Positions 13,421 to 25,789 are shown, numbered from the stretch's first letter. The stretch: DNA of 64,000 bases from Panopea generosa (GCA_029582155.1 CM055901.1:23275186-23339185); one strand, 5' to 3'. Program-made: numbers and translations. The notes: generated from the letters alone by a model not told the origin.

Positions 13421-13919
13421 TATATTCCCTGTCGGTTAAATTTCCTGTCCGTTATATATGTTCGTACTTTTTGGTATTTACTCGTCTTTGTTTCCAAAGC
13501 ATTACCCTAACGTAGTCAGAAATACAATGGAGCAACATTAGTACATGGTTACCATGTTAACAATAAGATGCGTGATTCTTGATTCATGCTTTTATTACAG
13601 CGCAATTATACCAATTGTCAATAAAAAATTGTAATTAATAGTATATAACAGTTATTGTATAGTCATAGACTAATTAAAAGCACGGATCATTGAGTACAGT
13701 GATTATGATACACAATGTTGCTATGATAATTTTCATATGGACGGTGTTATTAGAAGCATATAAAATGTGATTTTATATGACTGTGTTAATTAATCCCACA
13801 CATTATTTTCATATGTTGTGTGTCACCATGCATGTATCAAGTAACTAAATTATAATAAATGTTGATAGCAGCAAATATAAACTGACTTGAAATACGCCTG
13901 TTAATACAAATATCGATAC

Positions 13920-14247
13920 GTGTTATATATTTTTATGTGAAAGGTATAAACGTATATATATATGTGTTATATATTTGTTATGTAACAGTTATAATACTTA
14001 TGTATATGTAATATATTTGTTATGTGAGAGGTATAAACGTATATATATGTTGTCTATTTGTTATGTAACAGTTATTATACTTATATATATGTTATATATT
14101 TGTTATGTGAAAGGTATAAACGTATATATATGTTATCTATGTGTTATGTAACAGGTATAATACTTATGTATATGTTATATATTTATTATGTGAAAGGTAT
14201 AAACGTAAATAAATGTTGTCTATTTTTTATGTAACAGGTATAATAAT

Positions 14248-14294
<47 letters not shown>

Positions 14295-14962
14295 GAGGCC
14301 TTGATATTGTATCTATGGTCTGCATTGTATCTAGGCGCATTCGCCGTATTCTGGACTGTACATTTAGGTCTTGGTTATTCACAAATAATTATCTCCATAT
14401 ATATATATGTTATATATTTGTTATGTAACAGGTTTAATACTTATATATATGTTGTATATTTGTTATGTAACAGGTATAATACTGATATATATGTTATATA
14501 TTTGTTATGTAACAGGTATAATACTGATACATATGTTATATATTTGTTATGTAACAGGTATAATACTGATACATATGTTATATATTTGTTATGTAACAGG
14601 TATAATACTGATATATATGTTATATATTTGTTATGTAACAGGTATAAACTTACATATATGTTGTCTATTTGTTATGTAATACGAATAAGTCTTATATAAT
14701 ATAATATATATATATATATTGTTATGTAACAGGTATAAACTCATATAAATGTTATATTTTTGTTATGTAACAGGTTTAAACTTACATGTATATATATGTT
14801 ATCTTTTTTTAATGTAACATGTATAATACTCATATATATATGTTATATATTTATTATGTAACAGGTATGATACTAATATATATATATGTTATATATTTGT
14901 TATGTAACAGGTATAATACTTATATATATGTAATGTTTTTGTTATGCAACAGGTAAAATACT

Positions 14963-15031
<69 letters not shown>

Positions 15032-15105
15032 TATGTATTTGTTATGTAACAGGTATAATACTTATAAATATATGTAATGTTTTTGTTAAATAACATGTAT
15101 AATAC
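13920..15105 (+). repeat. 42-bp minisatellite array with a dimeric section and TA tracts, left copy
   Basis: The monomer is about 42 bp, with core TTATGTAACAGGTATAATAC followed by a TATATATG-rich part. From 13920 to 14243 two monomer types alternate: type A with GTGAAAGGTATAAACG and type B with GTAACAG(G/T)TATAATAC. They run A-B-A-B for four rounds, making an ~84-bp higher-order unit. A TA tract (about 14247-14290) and ~110 bp of unique sequence follow. Then six type-B monomers (14400-14660), looser monomers, a longer TA tract (about 14966-15030) and a final monomer. Because 42 is divisible by 3, the array gives open frames of up to 136 codons with a 14-residue repeat. These look incidental. 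Confidence 0.92.
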
Positions 15106-15354
15106 TTGTGAAATTTACAACGTTAGCAAAAACATTAGATAATAAGAGATACTCAGTCCAATAAGGCTTAGCAGTCACTATGTTTTCAATCTGCAATTAC
15201 CTCAACACATAAATAAAGAATGGAAACTACATAACATTGGTCTACATAAAAGACAACAACAAAAACATTAACAAAATAAAAGGAATAATAACATTGATCT
15301 AGTAGTGAACAATGCACGGAGAAAGAGTACTACACGTCTCGAATACCAATTAAT

Positions 15355-15790
15355 TTTTTACTGTTCTACATATAGAAACATGCACTTCTGGAACACTGGA
15401 TATATTACCAATGGTTCTAAAAGTGCCTTATTCCAATAGATAGTCCTCTTTTGGTCCAAATATGCAGAAAAAAACATGGGGTTGACTAGGTTGTTTTTTT
15501 TCACAATTTCGATAGTTTGATGACACCACTTGACAATTCTGCCCATTTGTTGCAGTGTATCACTATGCATCTTTAAACTGGTATAGCATCATCAAACAGT
15601 TCCCAATGTCACCCAAACTTTGCAGAAATCATGAAAATATTCCAATGTTCCCATATACACAAAGAAATGTGACATTTTATGCATTTTTAACCAAAAAAAT
15701 GCCCAACTGCCTTACACAGCTTTAGTTTCTTTGGCGTAATAATCTTGCTACCGTCATGTAAGGGAGGTAATTCTTCAGTTAGACCTGTAG
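15355..15790 (+). repeat. Dispersed repeat family D, copy inside the right duplication unit
   Basis: Duplicate of 12760-13195 carried along by the 2.5-kb tandem duplication. It is nearly identical to that copy, with an A-to-G difference near 15669. Confidence 0.9.
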
Positions 15791-15977
15791 GGACCATCAG
15801 GTGGCTTGATCGAAATATAAATAAAAGTAGCGATCTGCATGGCGTATTTCTTTATTTTACTACTTCCTAAGGCTGAGATATATGTTGGCATCACTTTTGT
15901 ATGTATGTATCGTACAATAACCATTTGTTTTATATTGAATATGTTTATGCAACTTTATTGGCGGTACCCTTTGAATA

Positions 15978-15978
<1 letters not shown>

Positions 15979-16010
<32 letters not shown>
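15979..16010. repeat. (CA)16 microsatellite
   Basis: Pure CA repeat in the right duplication copy, one unit shorter than its partner at 13384-13417. Confidence 0.98.
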
Positions 16011-16013
<3 letters not shown>

Positions 16014-16509
16014 TATATTCCCTGTCGGTTAAATTTCCTGTCCGTTATATATGTTCGTACTTTTTGGTATTTACTCGTCTTTGTTTCCAAAGCATTACCC
16101 TAACGTAGTCAGAAATACAATGGAGCAACATTAGTACATGGTTACCATGTTAACAATAAGATGCGTGATTCTTGATTCATGCTTTTATTACAGCGCAATT
16201 ATACCAATTGTCAATAAAAAATTGTAATTAATAGTATATAACAGTTATTGTATAGTCATAGACTAATTAAAAGCACGGATCATTGAGTACAGTGATTATG
16301 ATACACAATGTTGCTATGATAATTTTCATATGGACGGTGTTATTAGAAGCATATAAAATGTGATTTTATATGACTGTGTTAATTAATCCCACACATTATT
16401 TTCATATGTTGTGTGTCACCATGCATGTATCAAGTAACTAAATTATAATAAATGTTGATAGCAGCAAATATAAACTGACTTGAAATACGCCTGTTAATAC
16501 AAATATCGA

Positions 16510-16840
16510 TACGTGTTATATATTTTTATGTGAAAGGTATAAACGTATATATATATGTGTTATATATTTGTTATGTAACAGTTATAATACTTATGTATAT
16601 GTAATATATTTGTTATGTGAGAGGTATAAACGTATATATATGTTGTCTATTTGTTATGTAACAGTTATTATACTTATATATATGTTATATATTTGTTATG
16701 TGAAAGGTATAAACGTATATATATGTTATCTATGTGTTATGTAACAGGTATAATACTTATGTATATGTTATATATTTATTATGTGAAAGGTATAAACGTA
16801 AATAAATGTTGTCTATTTTTTATGTAACAGGTATAATAAT

Positions 16841-16887
<47 letters not shown>

Positions 16888-17469
16888 GAGGCCTTGATAT
16901 TGTATCTATGGTCTGCATTGTATCTAGGCGCATTCGCCGTATTCTGGACTGTACATTTAGGTCTTGGTTATTCACAAATAATTATCTCCATATATATATA
17001 TGTTGTATATTTGTTATGTAACAGGTATAATACTGATACATATGTTATATATTTGTTATGTAACAGGTATAATACTGATACATATGTTATATATTTGTTA
17101 TGTAACAGGTATAATACTGATATATATGTTATATATTTGTTATGTAACAGGTATAAACTTACATATATGTTGTCTATTTGTTATGTAATACGAATAAGTC
17201 TTATATAATATAATATATATATATATATTGTTATGTAACAGGTATAAACTCATATAAATGTTATATTTTTGTTATGTAACAGGTTTAAACTTACATGTAT
17301 ATATATGTTATCTTTTTTTAATGTAACATGTATAATACTCATATATATATGTTATATATTTATTATGTAACAGGTATGATACTAATATATATATATGTTA
17401 TATATTTGTTATGTAACAGGTATAATACTTATATATGTAATGTTTTTGTTATGCAACAGGTAAAATACT

Positions 17470-17550
<81 letters not shown>

Positions 17551-17620
17551 TATGTATTTGTTATGTAACAGGTATAATACTTATAAATATATGTAATGTT
17601 TTTGTTAAATAACATGTATA
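16510..17620 (+). repeat. 42-bp minisatellite array, right copy
   Basis: Same internal order as 13920-15105: alternating A/B dimers, TA tract, type-B monomers, looser monomers, long TA tract (about 17470-17549) and final monomer. Here only four monomers follow the first TA tract instead of six. The loss or gain occurred in exact 42-bp steps, which points to slippage or unequal exchange after the larger duplication. Confidence 0.92.
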
Positions 17621-17989
17621 ATACTTGTGAAATTTACAACGTTAGCAAAAACATTAGATAATAAGAGATACTCAGTCCAATAAGGCTTGGCAGTCACTAT
17701 GTTTTCAATCTGCAATTACCTCAACACATAAATAAAGAATGGAAACTACATAACATTGGTCTACATAAAAGACAACATCAAAAACATTAACAAAATAAAA
17801 GGAATAATAACATTGATCAGTCAATGCAATGAAAAACGTGTTTAATTTTTAATTGTTTAAGAGCATTTTCTACAAACTTTCCGAGATTGTAATTTAATTA
17901 TTTTTTCTTATATACTTATTACTGGTGTCACAATTCATCACTTCTTTTTTCTTAAATTGTCAAAATATGTCTTGTGCAATGCACTTCAC

Positions 17990-20000
17990 CAGTACACGGT
18001 GATATTCATTCGGCTTCTATATTAAAGGGCAAATGAAAATAGAAAATTGGATTGGCCAAGTTTAAATGTTGATTATCGATGATTTGTGCGCAAGCCGATT
18101 TAGCCGGCTACTTGTTAGCAATATTGTTTTATTGTTTGTGGCACGCTTTTGGCGTGACTACGTCATCGTGTAATAGAAGAGAACATTGCACGAACGAGGT
18201 CTATAACAGGGACCAATCAGGATTCTAGAAGAAAATAGTATAAAAAGTGTAAAAACTGCGTTCTGCGTAATAAAATGATATGTTCGTGATGATATGGTCG
18301 AAACATGAAAATATGTGTACAAATGTGGCGTAATTGACAACGTACGTCAATTTTATTAAATTAAATTCGATATCACTCACTTCATATTCGTAATAAAATC
18401 AATTAATCTACTATGAATTTAGTTTTTATGCTTTCTTTAATTCCGTCTGCCAACTTGATTTTGTTTGATCATTTTTTTTTTCAAAAATATTATATCAGGA
18501 ATAGAATGGTACATAATTAACGGTTGCCATGTAAACAATAGAATGTTTAGCAATAATTGTTTTTTATGATCCTGTACTAATACATGTACAAAAATGTAAA
18601 ATTCTGGATAAGTTTCTTTATTATATTGTCACAATACCAAGTGTTAATCAATACAGATTGTGTGCAATAACGTTATACAACAATACATAGTAGGTAACAT
18701 TTTGTTGTTATTATCAATGACGATTTGTTTCCGTTTGGAAATTACTAATAAACAGGGAACAGCATGTCTGATAAGTATCATATAACTATGCTATCAATTG
18801 TGTCTTATAAATTACGGTTGTTATAAGAAACTCATAAAAATAGGATTTGATAATTTATTAAGATGTAATATATTTATCACTTTCTTTTGTTGACTTCCCA
18901 TATCAACAAATATAATTTCAAACGGAATACGATTTCATTTCAATTTAATAAAGTGAAAACAAAACACACACCCGTACACTATTTGTGACTAACAGATGGT
19001 GGTATTCACTTTTAGTTGAGTCTGTTTTTAATATCCACGCACACAAGCAAGTGGAAAATTGGAGTAGCAGGGTTCACGTAATGAACTTTTCTATCAAAAC
19101 ACATGTGTATAGTTTATAGTTTATGATAAGAATGTTAGTGTTTATAGCCGATTATCATTATTTTGGATAGTATTTTATTGGTTGGGCACGCATCGAGGGT
19201 GTATTGCAGAAACAAATCAGGTGACTTTGTCAGAATAAACATAACTTGAAACATAGCATTCTGAGTCATAAGAAAATAGTTTTGTGATGATAATATTGCA
19301 GAAGTTCACGCATTTACACAACGGTTGCGTTATTGGCGACTTAGGTAAATTTTGTAATACATTCAATTCAATATCCTTAGTTTACTCATGCAATATAGCA
19401 TTGGAACCAATTAAACAATTAAGCATTGAGCTATTATGTTTCTTTTATTAAATTTTGATTGATCAAATTTGACTTTGTCTTCGTATTTCAAAAGTATTAT
19501 ATTTAAATAGTGGCTAGCAGAAGGCGGTTTTCACGCGTATCTTATTATATTTTCAATATTCATACGCACATGCAACTGGAATAAAGTGATAAACTCGGTT
19601 ATCAAAATACATGTTAATATTTTACGGTTTGCATGCTAGTATTTAACCGACAATCATCTCTTGAATGATTACTTATTAATTTTGTCAGCACAGATTGATA
19701 ATAAGGCACTAGACAATATATATTATATGTAGGGAACAGTGCACGCTCAGGTTGTACTAAATGAACCAATAAAAAGTAAACAGAACCCATTTTTTTTTAA
19801 ATTTTATTTTTGTTTTATTTTATAATCATAAACGGAGTTAAACTGTTTACACCGATGGTTAAGCAGATACATTTTTGTTTATTGACAACACAATTATGTC
19901 AAATTGAATGAACATCGGCTGTGTTGTCTTTAAATGTTTTGATCAAGTCATCAGTATATGGTACAATATTTCTGTCGGACATTCACATACTCACTTCATT
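17990..20000 (+). repeat. Three diverged copies of a ~450-bp segment
   Basis: Parts of about 18030-18490, 19020-19510 and 19555-19990 follow a common order. The first two share a GCCGATT element, a TATTTTATTGGTTGGGCACGC-type element, ACCAATCAGG or AACAAATCAGG, GTGATGATAATAT, TTGCGTTATTGGCGAC-type and TTCGATATCACTCA-type phrases. The second and third share a CACGCACA...GGAAAATTGG or GGAATAAAGTG opening and an ATCAAAACACATGT phrase. Identity looks low and I aligned by eye. The copies are probably an old tandem family or one repeatedly hit element. No coding motif is seen. Confidence 0.5.
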
Positions 20001-20108
20001 AAGTCGGCATCAGGAACGTACAAGAGAACTGTGATATCACAGCGGGCCTAAAACCACTCTTTAAGAGATATAACGATTCGCACAGTTATTTACTTAATTA
20101 TCCTCAAT

Positions 20109-20111
<3 letters not shown>

Positions 20112-20164
<53 letters not shown>
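20112..20164. repeat. (CA)26 microsatellite
   Basis: Uninterrupted CA repeat of about 53 bases. Confidence 0.98.
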
Positions 20165-20166
<2 letters not shown>

Positions 20167-21039
20167 TTTCATCCATACAGAAGTATACTACGAGGAAATT
20201 TAGAACAAAGATGAAATGCTGATAAATTGTTGAAATAAAGTATTTACAACATGTAAAACTAATCCGGAAATAAATTATTAGGAAATACTGAAGAATCGAA
20301 GGTTTTAAAAAATCGCTTAAGGGCTACGAACTGGTTAGTGTACGAATAAAATCATTAGACTGCGTCTAAAATTTTACATACAAAAAGATACGAAACTACC
20401 TTCGTAATAAGTATTAAAGCAGTCTAGCAAAAAATAGACTGTGTCTGATCTTATTTTATTTCAGTCTACAATATCATGTACTTTCAGTATAAAATGTGAA
20501 CCAATGTAAAGCAGTCTGCCAAATCCCCCAGAGGAACTTTTTAACCCCGTATTAAATAATGCTGCCCGCCTTTAGGCGGCCCGCAATAATGTCGACATCT
20601 CAGAAATTGTGGTGACATAATCTTCTTGAATAAGTCACTTATTCAAATAGTTATGGTCAGTGATTAACTGGCTGGAAAAGGCCATTAGACACCCTGTCCT
20701 GCCACTAGCTTAATAGTTACTGCTCTGATGTCGACATCCGGGTTACATGTCAAAAATTATTAAAAAATATTATTGCCCAATCCATTAAATGTGTATACTT
20801 AGATGTGTTTTATTTTTTTACTTATTCAACATGAATAACTATGGTGATTTATTGACCTATTGAACCGAGCACAATTTACATTCCTGTTTTACTGTTGAAA
20901 CAAATATATAGATCATGTGTATATTGTATATGTCAATATATATAAAACATTTTCTAATGGAAAGTAACTTATTTACATGTACCATCTGAGAATTAAAATG
21001 CATGCTTCATGTAGAACGTACGGAATGTCTCATTGTGAC
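20165..21039. other. AT-rich sequence, no gene seen
   Basis: No recognisable coding or RNA gene. A short hairpin, CCGCC-TTTA-GGCGG, lies near 20568-20581. Several AGACTG or CAGTCT pieces occur at 20350-20520 without a regular spacing. Confidence 0.55.
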
Positions 21040-21490
21040 CAACCTTTTGTATAAAGTTGGAAATAATCCAACAAATTTGTTTGAGGTACTGAACGGGTCT
21101 CTTAAAACATTAAACTGGAGGTATGGTAATAATATGCAATCTCAGTTATTCGTTTAAAAAGAGTCGTATATTCAAGTTAGTTAGCGGATGTCTAATAAAT
21201 CATAATTTAAGTATTTAAGTATCAACAGAGGGGAAACTAATGTAAAATATGAAATGCCAAGCTGAAATATAGTCTCATACAATGTCAAGTGATAATCAAC
21301 ATTGTTTCCAAATTTGAAATAATCTGACAAAATGTGTTTGAGTCAATGAGTAGACGTTGACAAAACATTATTTTCAGAATAAAACGTTTGACGAAAGTGC
21401 AATACAACCCCAAACAATGTCTATTGATAAGCAATGTTGAAGATAATCGACCAAAGCCTGTACAAGTTATTGAGCAGATGTCGAATATCT
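21040..21490 (+). repeat. Diverged tandem segments
   Basis: Three related phrases recur near 21057, 21315 and 21434: GTTGGAAATAATCCAAC, a TTTGAAATAATCTGAC form and a TTGAAGATAATCGACC form. Each is followed by a TGTTTGAG or AGTTATTGAG stretch and an AGACGT or AGATGTCG stretch. The spacing is irregular (about 260 and 120 bp). Interpreted as an old, partly deleted tandem repeat. Confidence 0.45.
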
Positions 21491-22189
21491 TGCATCCTAT
21501 TAGAAATACAGCATATGCATAAAGAAGCGATAAGACGTATCAGTTTCCTGAAACGGCCTGTACATTTAGCAGATTATGCTACAGGAGAGCTTAAATTTTA
21601 AGTATGCATTCAATTGTTTCTGTTGATTGGTCGCAGCATCATATAAATGTATCCGCTCGAGTCTATATAAGTGTTATTTAAAATATACTGCTGTTCATAT
21701 ATTTTCTCTGTTTGTTAATTGTGCTAATATAGTACAAAGCATTTTACATTTTCAATTATAATAAAATATTTCTGAAAAAGAATTTCAATTGTACTTTGCA
21801 CATTTATGTATGTACTACGTAGTAAATAAAAAGTATATATTCTCTATTCACTCATGAATGAAACCACCTTGCATCAATGTGTATACCCATATTTTCCTCC
21901 TTTAGTTTTCAAAACAATGCATAAGCACTCTTTTTGCGTTGATCTAAAGATACCACACTCAGTTCTAAAATAAAATTAGAGCAATAATTTTTTTTTCTTG
22001 CAGTGGTTTAATTATACACCATTTCTTCAGTAGTGCACATCACTATCATTATCCCTTGCAGACTTGTCACATATTTCAATTTGGTACCGCACCAATTGAT
22101 CATGTTCTGAAATTCACTGATAGTATTTTGATATATGATGTCAGAGAAATAAAGAAGCATTTTTATCTCATAGAACACACTTAAACTGT

Positions 22190-22600
22190 TTTTTTACATG
22201 AAGAAGTCTGAGGCACTGAAAACAATGCCATTGACTTTTGGCTATTAAAGCGTTGTGCTTCCATAAATAGTCATTTGTTGCCAAAAATATGCAAAGTAAA
22301 ACATGCAGCGAAAACATTGGACTGATAAAATTGATTTTTATTTCACAATTTTAAAGTTTTTTATTAGTTTAATAGTATTCGTTCATTGCCTAGGAATATG
22401 TTTTTTAGCTGCCATTATTTCACCAAGCGGCATCCATCCAATGTCAGCTAAACGTAGCAGAACTCATATGTTCTGATGGCTTGAAGAAAGAAACATGATC
22501 AATTTAATGACTTGCAAAACAAACCAACCAAACTAATGTATACAACTCTAGACAGTCAGGACTATAATCTTATTAAGTAAAAATAGTTTAGAATGTTATA
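22190..22600 (+). repeat. Dispersed repeat family D, diverged copy
   Basis: Aligns by eye with 12760-13160: CCATAAATAGTCATTTGTTG against CCAATAGATAGTCCTCTTTTG, then AAAATATGCA, then TTTTATTTCACAATTT, then CCAATGTCAGCTAAACG, and ACTATAATCTTATTAAG at the right end. It is much more diverged than the copies at 13 kb and 55 kb, so it is an older insertion. Confidence 0.6.
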
Positions 22601-22964
22601 CGGATAAATGCTTATAGCACCGTTAATAGAGGTGACCGACTACTTTCTTGAGATGAAACTTCCAAATGTAAATGATGGCTAGATGTACTCTAATCTATCA
22701 GTGATTACGAAAAATGTATCATGCTACCTAAGGAAAATTACATTTTTGATAAATATTTGCTTTGAAGTTTACTTTATTGTTCAAACTATTATATCTATGT
22801 TAGATTTACATGATAAAAATGATCCCATATGAATACAGACTATAAATTCGTTTTTATTTTGGAAAACGTCTTTTTCTTATATATATATTATTCAATTTTA
22901 ACATCAAAATTTACATCATTAAACATCGCATATTCATAAAACACTACACATCACATTTAATAAT

Positions 22965-25430
22965 TTTAAAATAATAATATCTTTATCTATAGAAGGAAAC
23001 ACATTATAACATAATACAACTGAATTCGATGTACACATTATATTTTCAATATGGCCTTCTGCAACAACATTTAAAACATTACAATATAATAATACAACTT
23101 ACAATGTATAAACACTTGTGACAAACACTCAATTTAGCAAAGCATGTAAATTGGCCTTTATATATTTTCACATTGAAACTGTTTTATTCAAACAATAACA
23201 AAAATCATTTATTAGGTGATTGGAGAAGGTAATTTCTATATTGACATTTAAATAAGTGAAAATTTGAAAGATGTCTTATAGATACTGGTATAGCATTCCA
23301 TATTAGTGTACTAGTATAACTAAAGATATTTTTTAAATAATTGGTGCAAGCCTTTTGAGTAACGAGATCTTTTCTATCAATAGATCGTAAGTTATATGAT
23401 GTATTATTTGAAATTGTCAAAAGGTTTGAAATATAGGGTGGTGCTATACTTTAATAGCTTTAAATACTAAAACAGCAGTGTGATAAAAACATATTTGGTG
23501 AAATGGATGCCATTGCAATTTATTGAAAATTTCTTGATAATTTGTTTTCAATGGCTTATTTAGTATTATTTGTGCTGTTCTTTTCGGAGATTTATATATT
23601 GTATTTTGTATACTTTTACCTTTTCCCCAAACCATTATCAAATGTTGACATTATGTAGGCAGTGTAAAACAATGATTTCATTCCATATGTTAAATTATAT
23701 GATATTCTTTTAAGAAGGAGTATTTTTTATTTTAATTTGGCACATATTTTAGTAAGCTAAGTTTTTTATGACAGGGTATTGTCTATATAAACACCTTATA
23801 ATTTCTAAGTGGTAGCATTTTCTACACAAACACATTGTTAATGATTAAATTTAGTTCCTTTTTATTTCTTAATTTTTATTTCGTAGCAATTACCATGCAT
23901 TTTGTTTTTTCAGGATGTAATGACATGTTTTAAGATGTACACCATCTGCTTATTGAATTTAATCTGTACTGGAGTTTAATTTTTATTTCTAATAAATTAT
24001 TTGATGTTTCACAAATTTTGGTATCAGCAGCGTAGAGATCGGTACTTCCAGTTTCAGAAATAAAAGCGATATAATTTATATATAAAAGAAAATGTAGTGG
24101 TCCTAAGATAGAACCTTGTGGTACGCCAGATTTTATCGGAAACATATCTGATTTTAGATTTTTCACTCTAATTAATTGTTTTATATTCGAGATATATGAT
24201 TTAAACAGTTGAACAGCTTATTCAGAAAAATGGTGAAGTTTCTATTTGTGATTTAATATATCATGATCAACAAGATCGAAAGATTTTCGTAAATCGAGAA
24301 ATACAGCACCAACATAATTTCCTGAATCTACATCTTAAAGCCATGTGCCTAAGAGATGAATCAAAGCAGTTTGACAAGAATGATTTTTCTTCAATCCTGA
24401 ATGCGCATTATGATTGATTTTATACTTTTTAAAATACGTTTGTATTTGGTTTGCTATATGTCGTTCAAATATTTTTGATATTGTCGGCAATATGGATATG
24501 GGACGGTAATTATTAGGATTATTTCGATCGCCTCCCTTGTAAATGGGAATTATACATTCTTTCTTCAGTAAATCTGGTAACATCCATTGGTTTATTGATT
24601 TATTGATAATTGATGCAAGTGCATCAGTTATACAATCGCCACAGTATTTTATGTTTCTAGGTCCAATATCATCCAGGCCTGTAGATTCATTTATGTCAAG
24701 TTTATCTATACGTTTTTGCACTTCGAATGGAGTTATTGGTTCAATTGTTAATTCAGTATTGCGTCATTTTGCATCAAGTTTACATTCTAATTCTGCAAAA
24801 CTTTCTTTGACAAAAGATGTTCTTATAATAGTATCCGATATATTTACAAAATGTTTATTTAATTCGTTCAGTAAACGTAGCTATCCTGTAATAGTTTGTG
24901 TGTTAATCATTAAGGTGTCTGACATAATAAGCCAATGTTCATTTCCTTTATCTGTACTCGCAATACTTTTAACGTTTTTCCATAAGTAACTTGGACTTTT
25001 ATTATCTTTCAAAGTATTGTTTATAATTTTTTTTACTCTCTTAATCAGTGATGATATTTTATTTTGCATTTGTTTGTATTCATCAAACCTTTTGTGTTTT
25101 TTTGTCAATTATCACTCATACTTATTGCTTCCTCAATCTCATTCGTAAACCAACCCGGTTGGGTGTTATATTTAACTATTTTTTTCTTTCATAGGATCAT
25201 GCTGATTAATATAGAATATAATAAAGTTAGAGATTGGTTTGTATTATCAATATATTCAATAATACCAAGTGAATATTGGCTAAGTCATTCAAAAATATAG
25301 TTTCACTGAATTACTTGAAACATCTTGACTTAATTGTGTCATGGCAATTTCTTTTCGCTTTTATACTACCCATGCGCCGTTTTAAACAAACAGTAAAGTG
25401 ATCGCTAATCAACTCATTCACTTTGCATGT
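22965..25430 (-). mobile_element. Decayed non-LTR retrotransposon (Jockey/CR1/L2-like group)
   Basis: Reading the minus strand from 25430 to 22965, the remnant carries the end of an endonuclease domain, a linker, a whole reverse transcriptase region, a C-terminal region and a 3' UTR. The 3' UTR (23204-22965) contains AAGGCCATATTGAAAATA and ends in an A/T-rich stretch (GATAAAGATATTATTATT). That matches my memory of 3' ends of bivalve elements of this group. The 5' end, with ORF1 and most of the endonuclease, is missing, which is the usual result of incomplete reverse transcription. No target-site duplication was identified. Clade placement is from motif style only. Confidence 0.85.
23205..25415 (-). 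pseudogene. LINE endonuclease/reverse transcriptase pseudogene
   Basis: The frame is broken by several stops, for example after the motif A block and between 23930 and 23641. In order: SDH of the AP-endonuclease active site (25398-25406) in the context ELISDHFTV; PGWFTNEIEEAI in the linker; GLDDI and NYRPISILPTISKIFERHI (fingers, within 24721-24335); FLDLRKSFD (motif A, LDLRKSFD at 24275-24298); VPQGSILGP; then LYAADTKI at the catalytic YADD motif (YAAD, 24023-24034). The first of the two catalytic aspartates there is alanine, so polymerisation would be lost even without the stops. The C-terminal parts, with SPKRTAQIILN and YNLRSIDR...WNAIPVSIR, are also present. Confidence 0.9.
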
Positions 25431-25789
25431 AAACATATAATGAATAACTCATGTTAGTAATCCTTTAATGAATTGTAAAACAATTTGAATATGCACATGT
25501 TTGACTATTTTTTTGAAAATGTCATAACTGTTAACGAGTTCTGTACTTATATGGTCGTATAAAGAAAGCAATATATTTCAATTTCATCGGCATGATAGAA
25601 ACATTTCATGTTTATAAGTTTACACTTTTATTATTATACCAGTACATTAGTGCCTTTGACCATTATCAATATCAAATTAATTTAAATACGACATAGACAT
25701 ACTATAATATGAAATCCATCACAAAAAAATAAATAAAAAACACATAATCAAACTTAAGCAGTCATGGTATTCCAACATTTATATCTACA

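Larger units (their letters stand above)
12703..15299 (+). repeat. Young ~2.5-kb tandem duplication, left copy
   Basis: Beginning TCTAGTAGTGAACAATGCAC, this copy is collinear with 15298-17818. Both hold, in order: the dispersed repeat (12760-13195), a CA tract, about 500 bp of unique sequence, a 42-bp minisatellite interrupted by TA tracts, and an identical right end. I noted only scattered substitutions, for example an A/G near 13070 versus 15669 and another in the TTTAATTTCTTTGG stretch. The CA tract is 17 units here and 16 in the right copy. The 42-bp array after the first TA tract is six units here and four in the right copy. The junction shares two bases (TC). Confidence 0.96.
15298..17818 (+). 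repeat. Young ~2.5-kb tandem duplication, right copy
   Basis: Head-to-tail second copy of 12703-15299, ending CATTGATC at 17811-17818 before unrelated sequence resumes. It is about 75 bp shorter than the left copy, largely because two 42-bp monomers are absent; TA and CA tract lengths also differ. Near-identity across ~1.2 kb of non-repetitive sequence shows the event is very recent, or that an assembler placed two alleles in tandem. Confidence 0.96.

Noticed and set aside
14289-14699. 136-codon open frame with a 14-residue repeat (and its counterpart at 16882-17208)
   Set aside because: It is produced by the 42-bp minisatellite, whose period is divisible by three. Residues mirror the TATATATG and TTATGTAACAGG repeat, and unit number changes between copies.
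24543-24989. 148-codon plus-strand frame
   Set aside because: It is the antisense shadow of the minus-strand reverse transcriptase region of the LINE relic.
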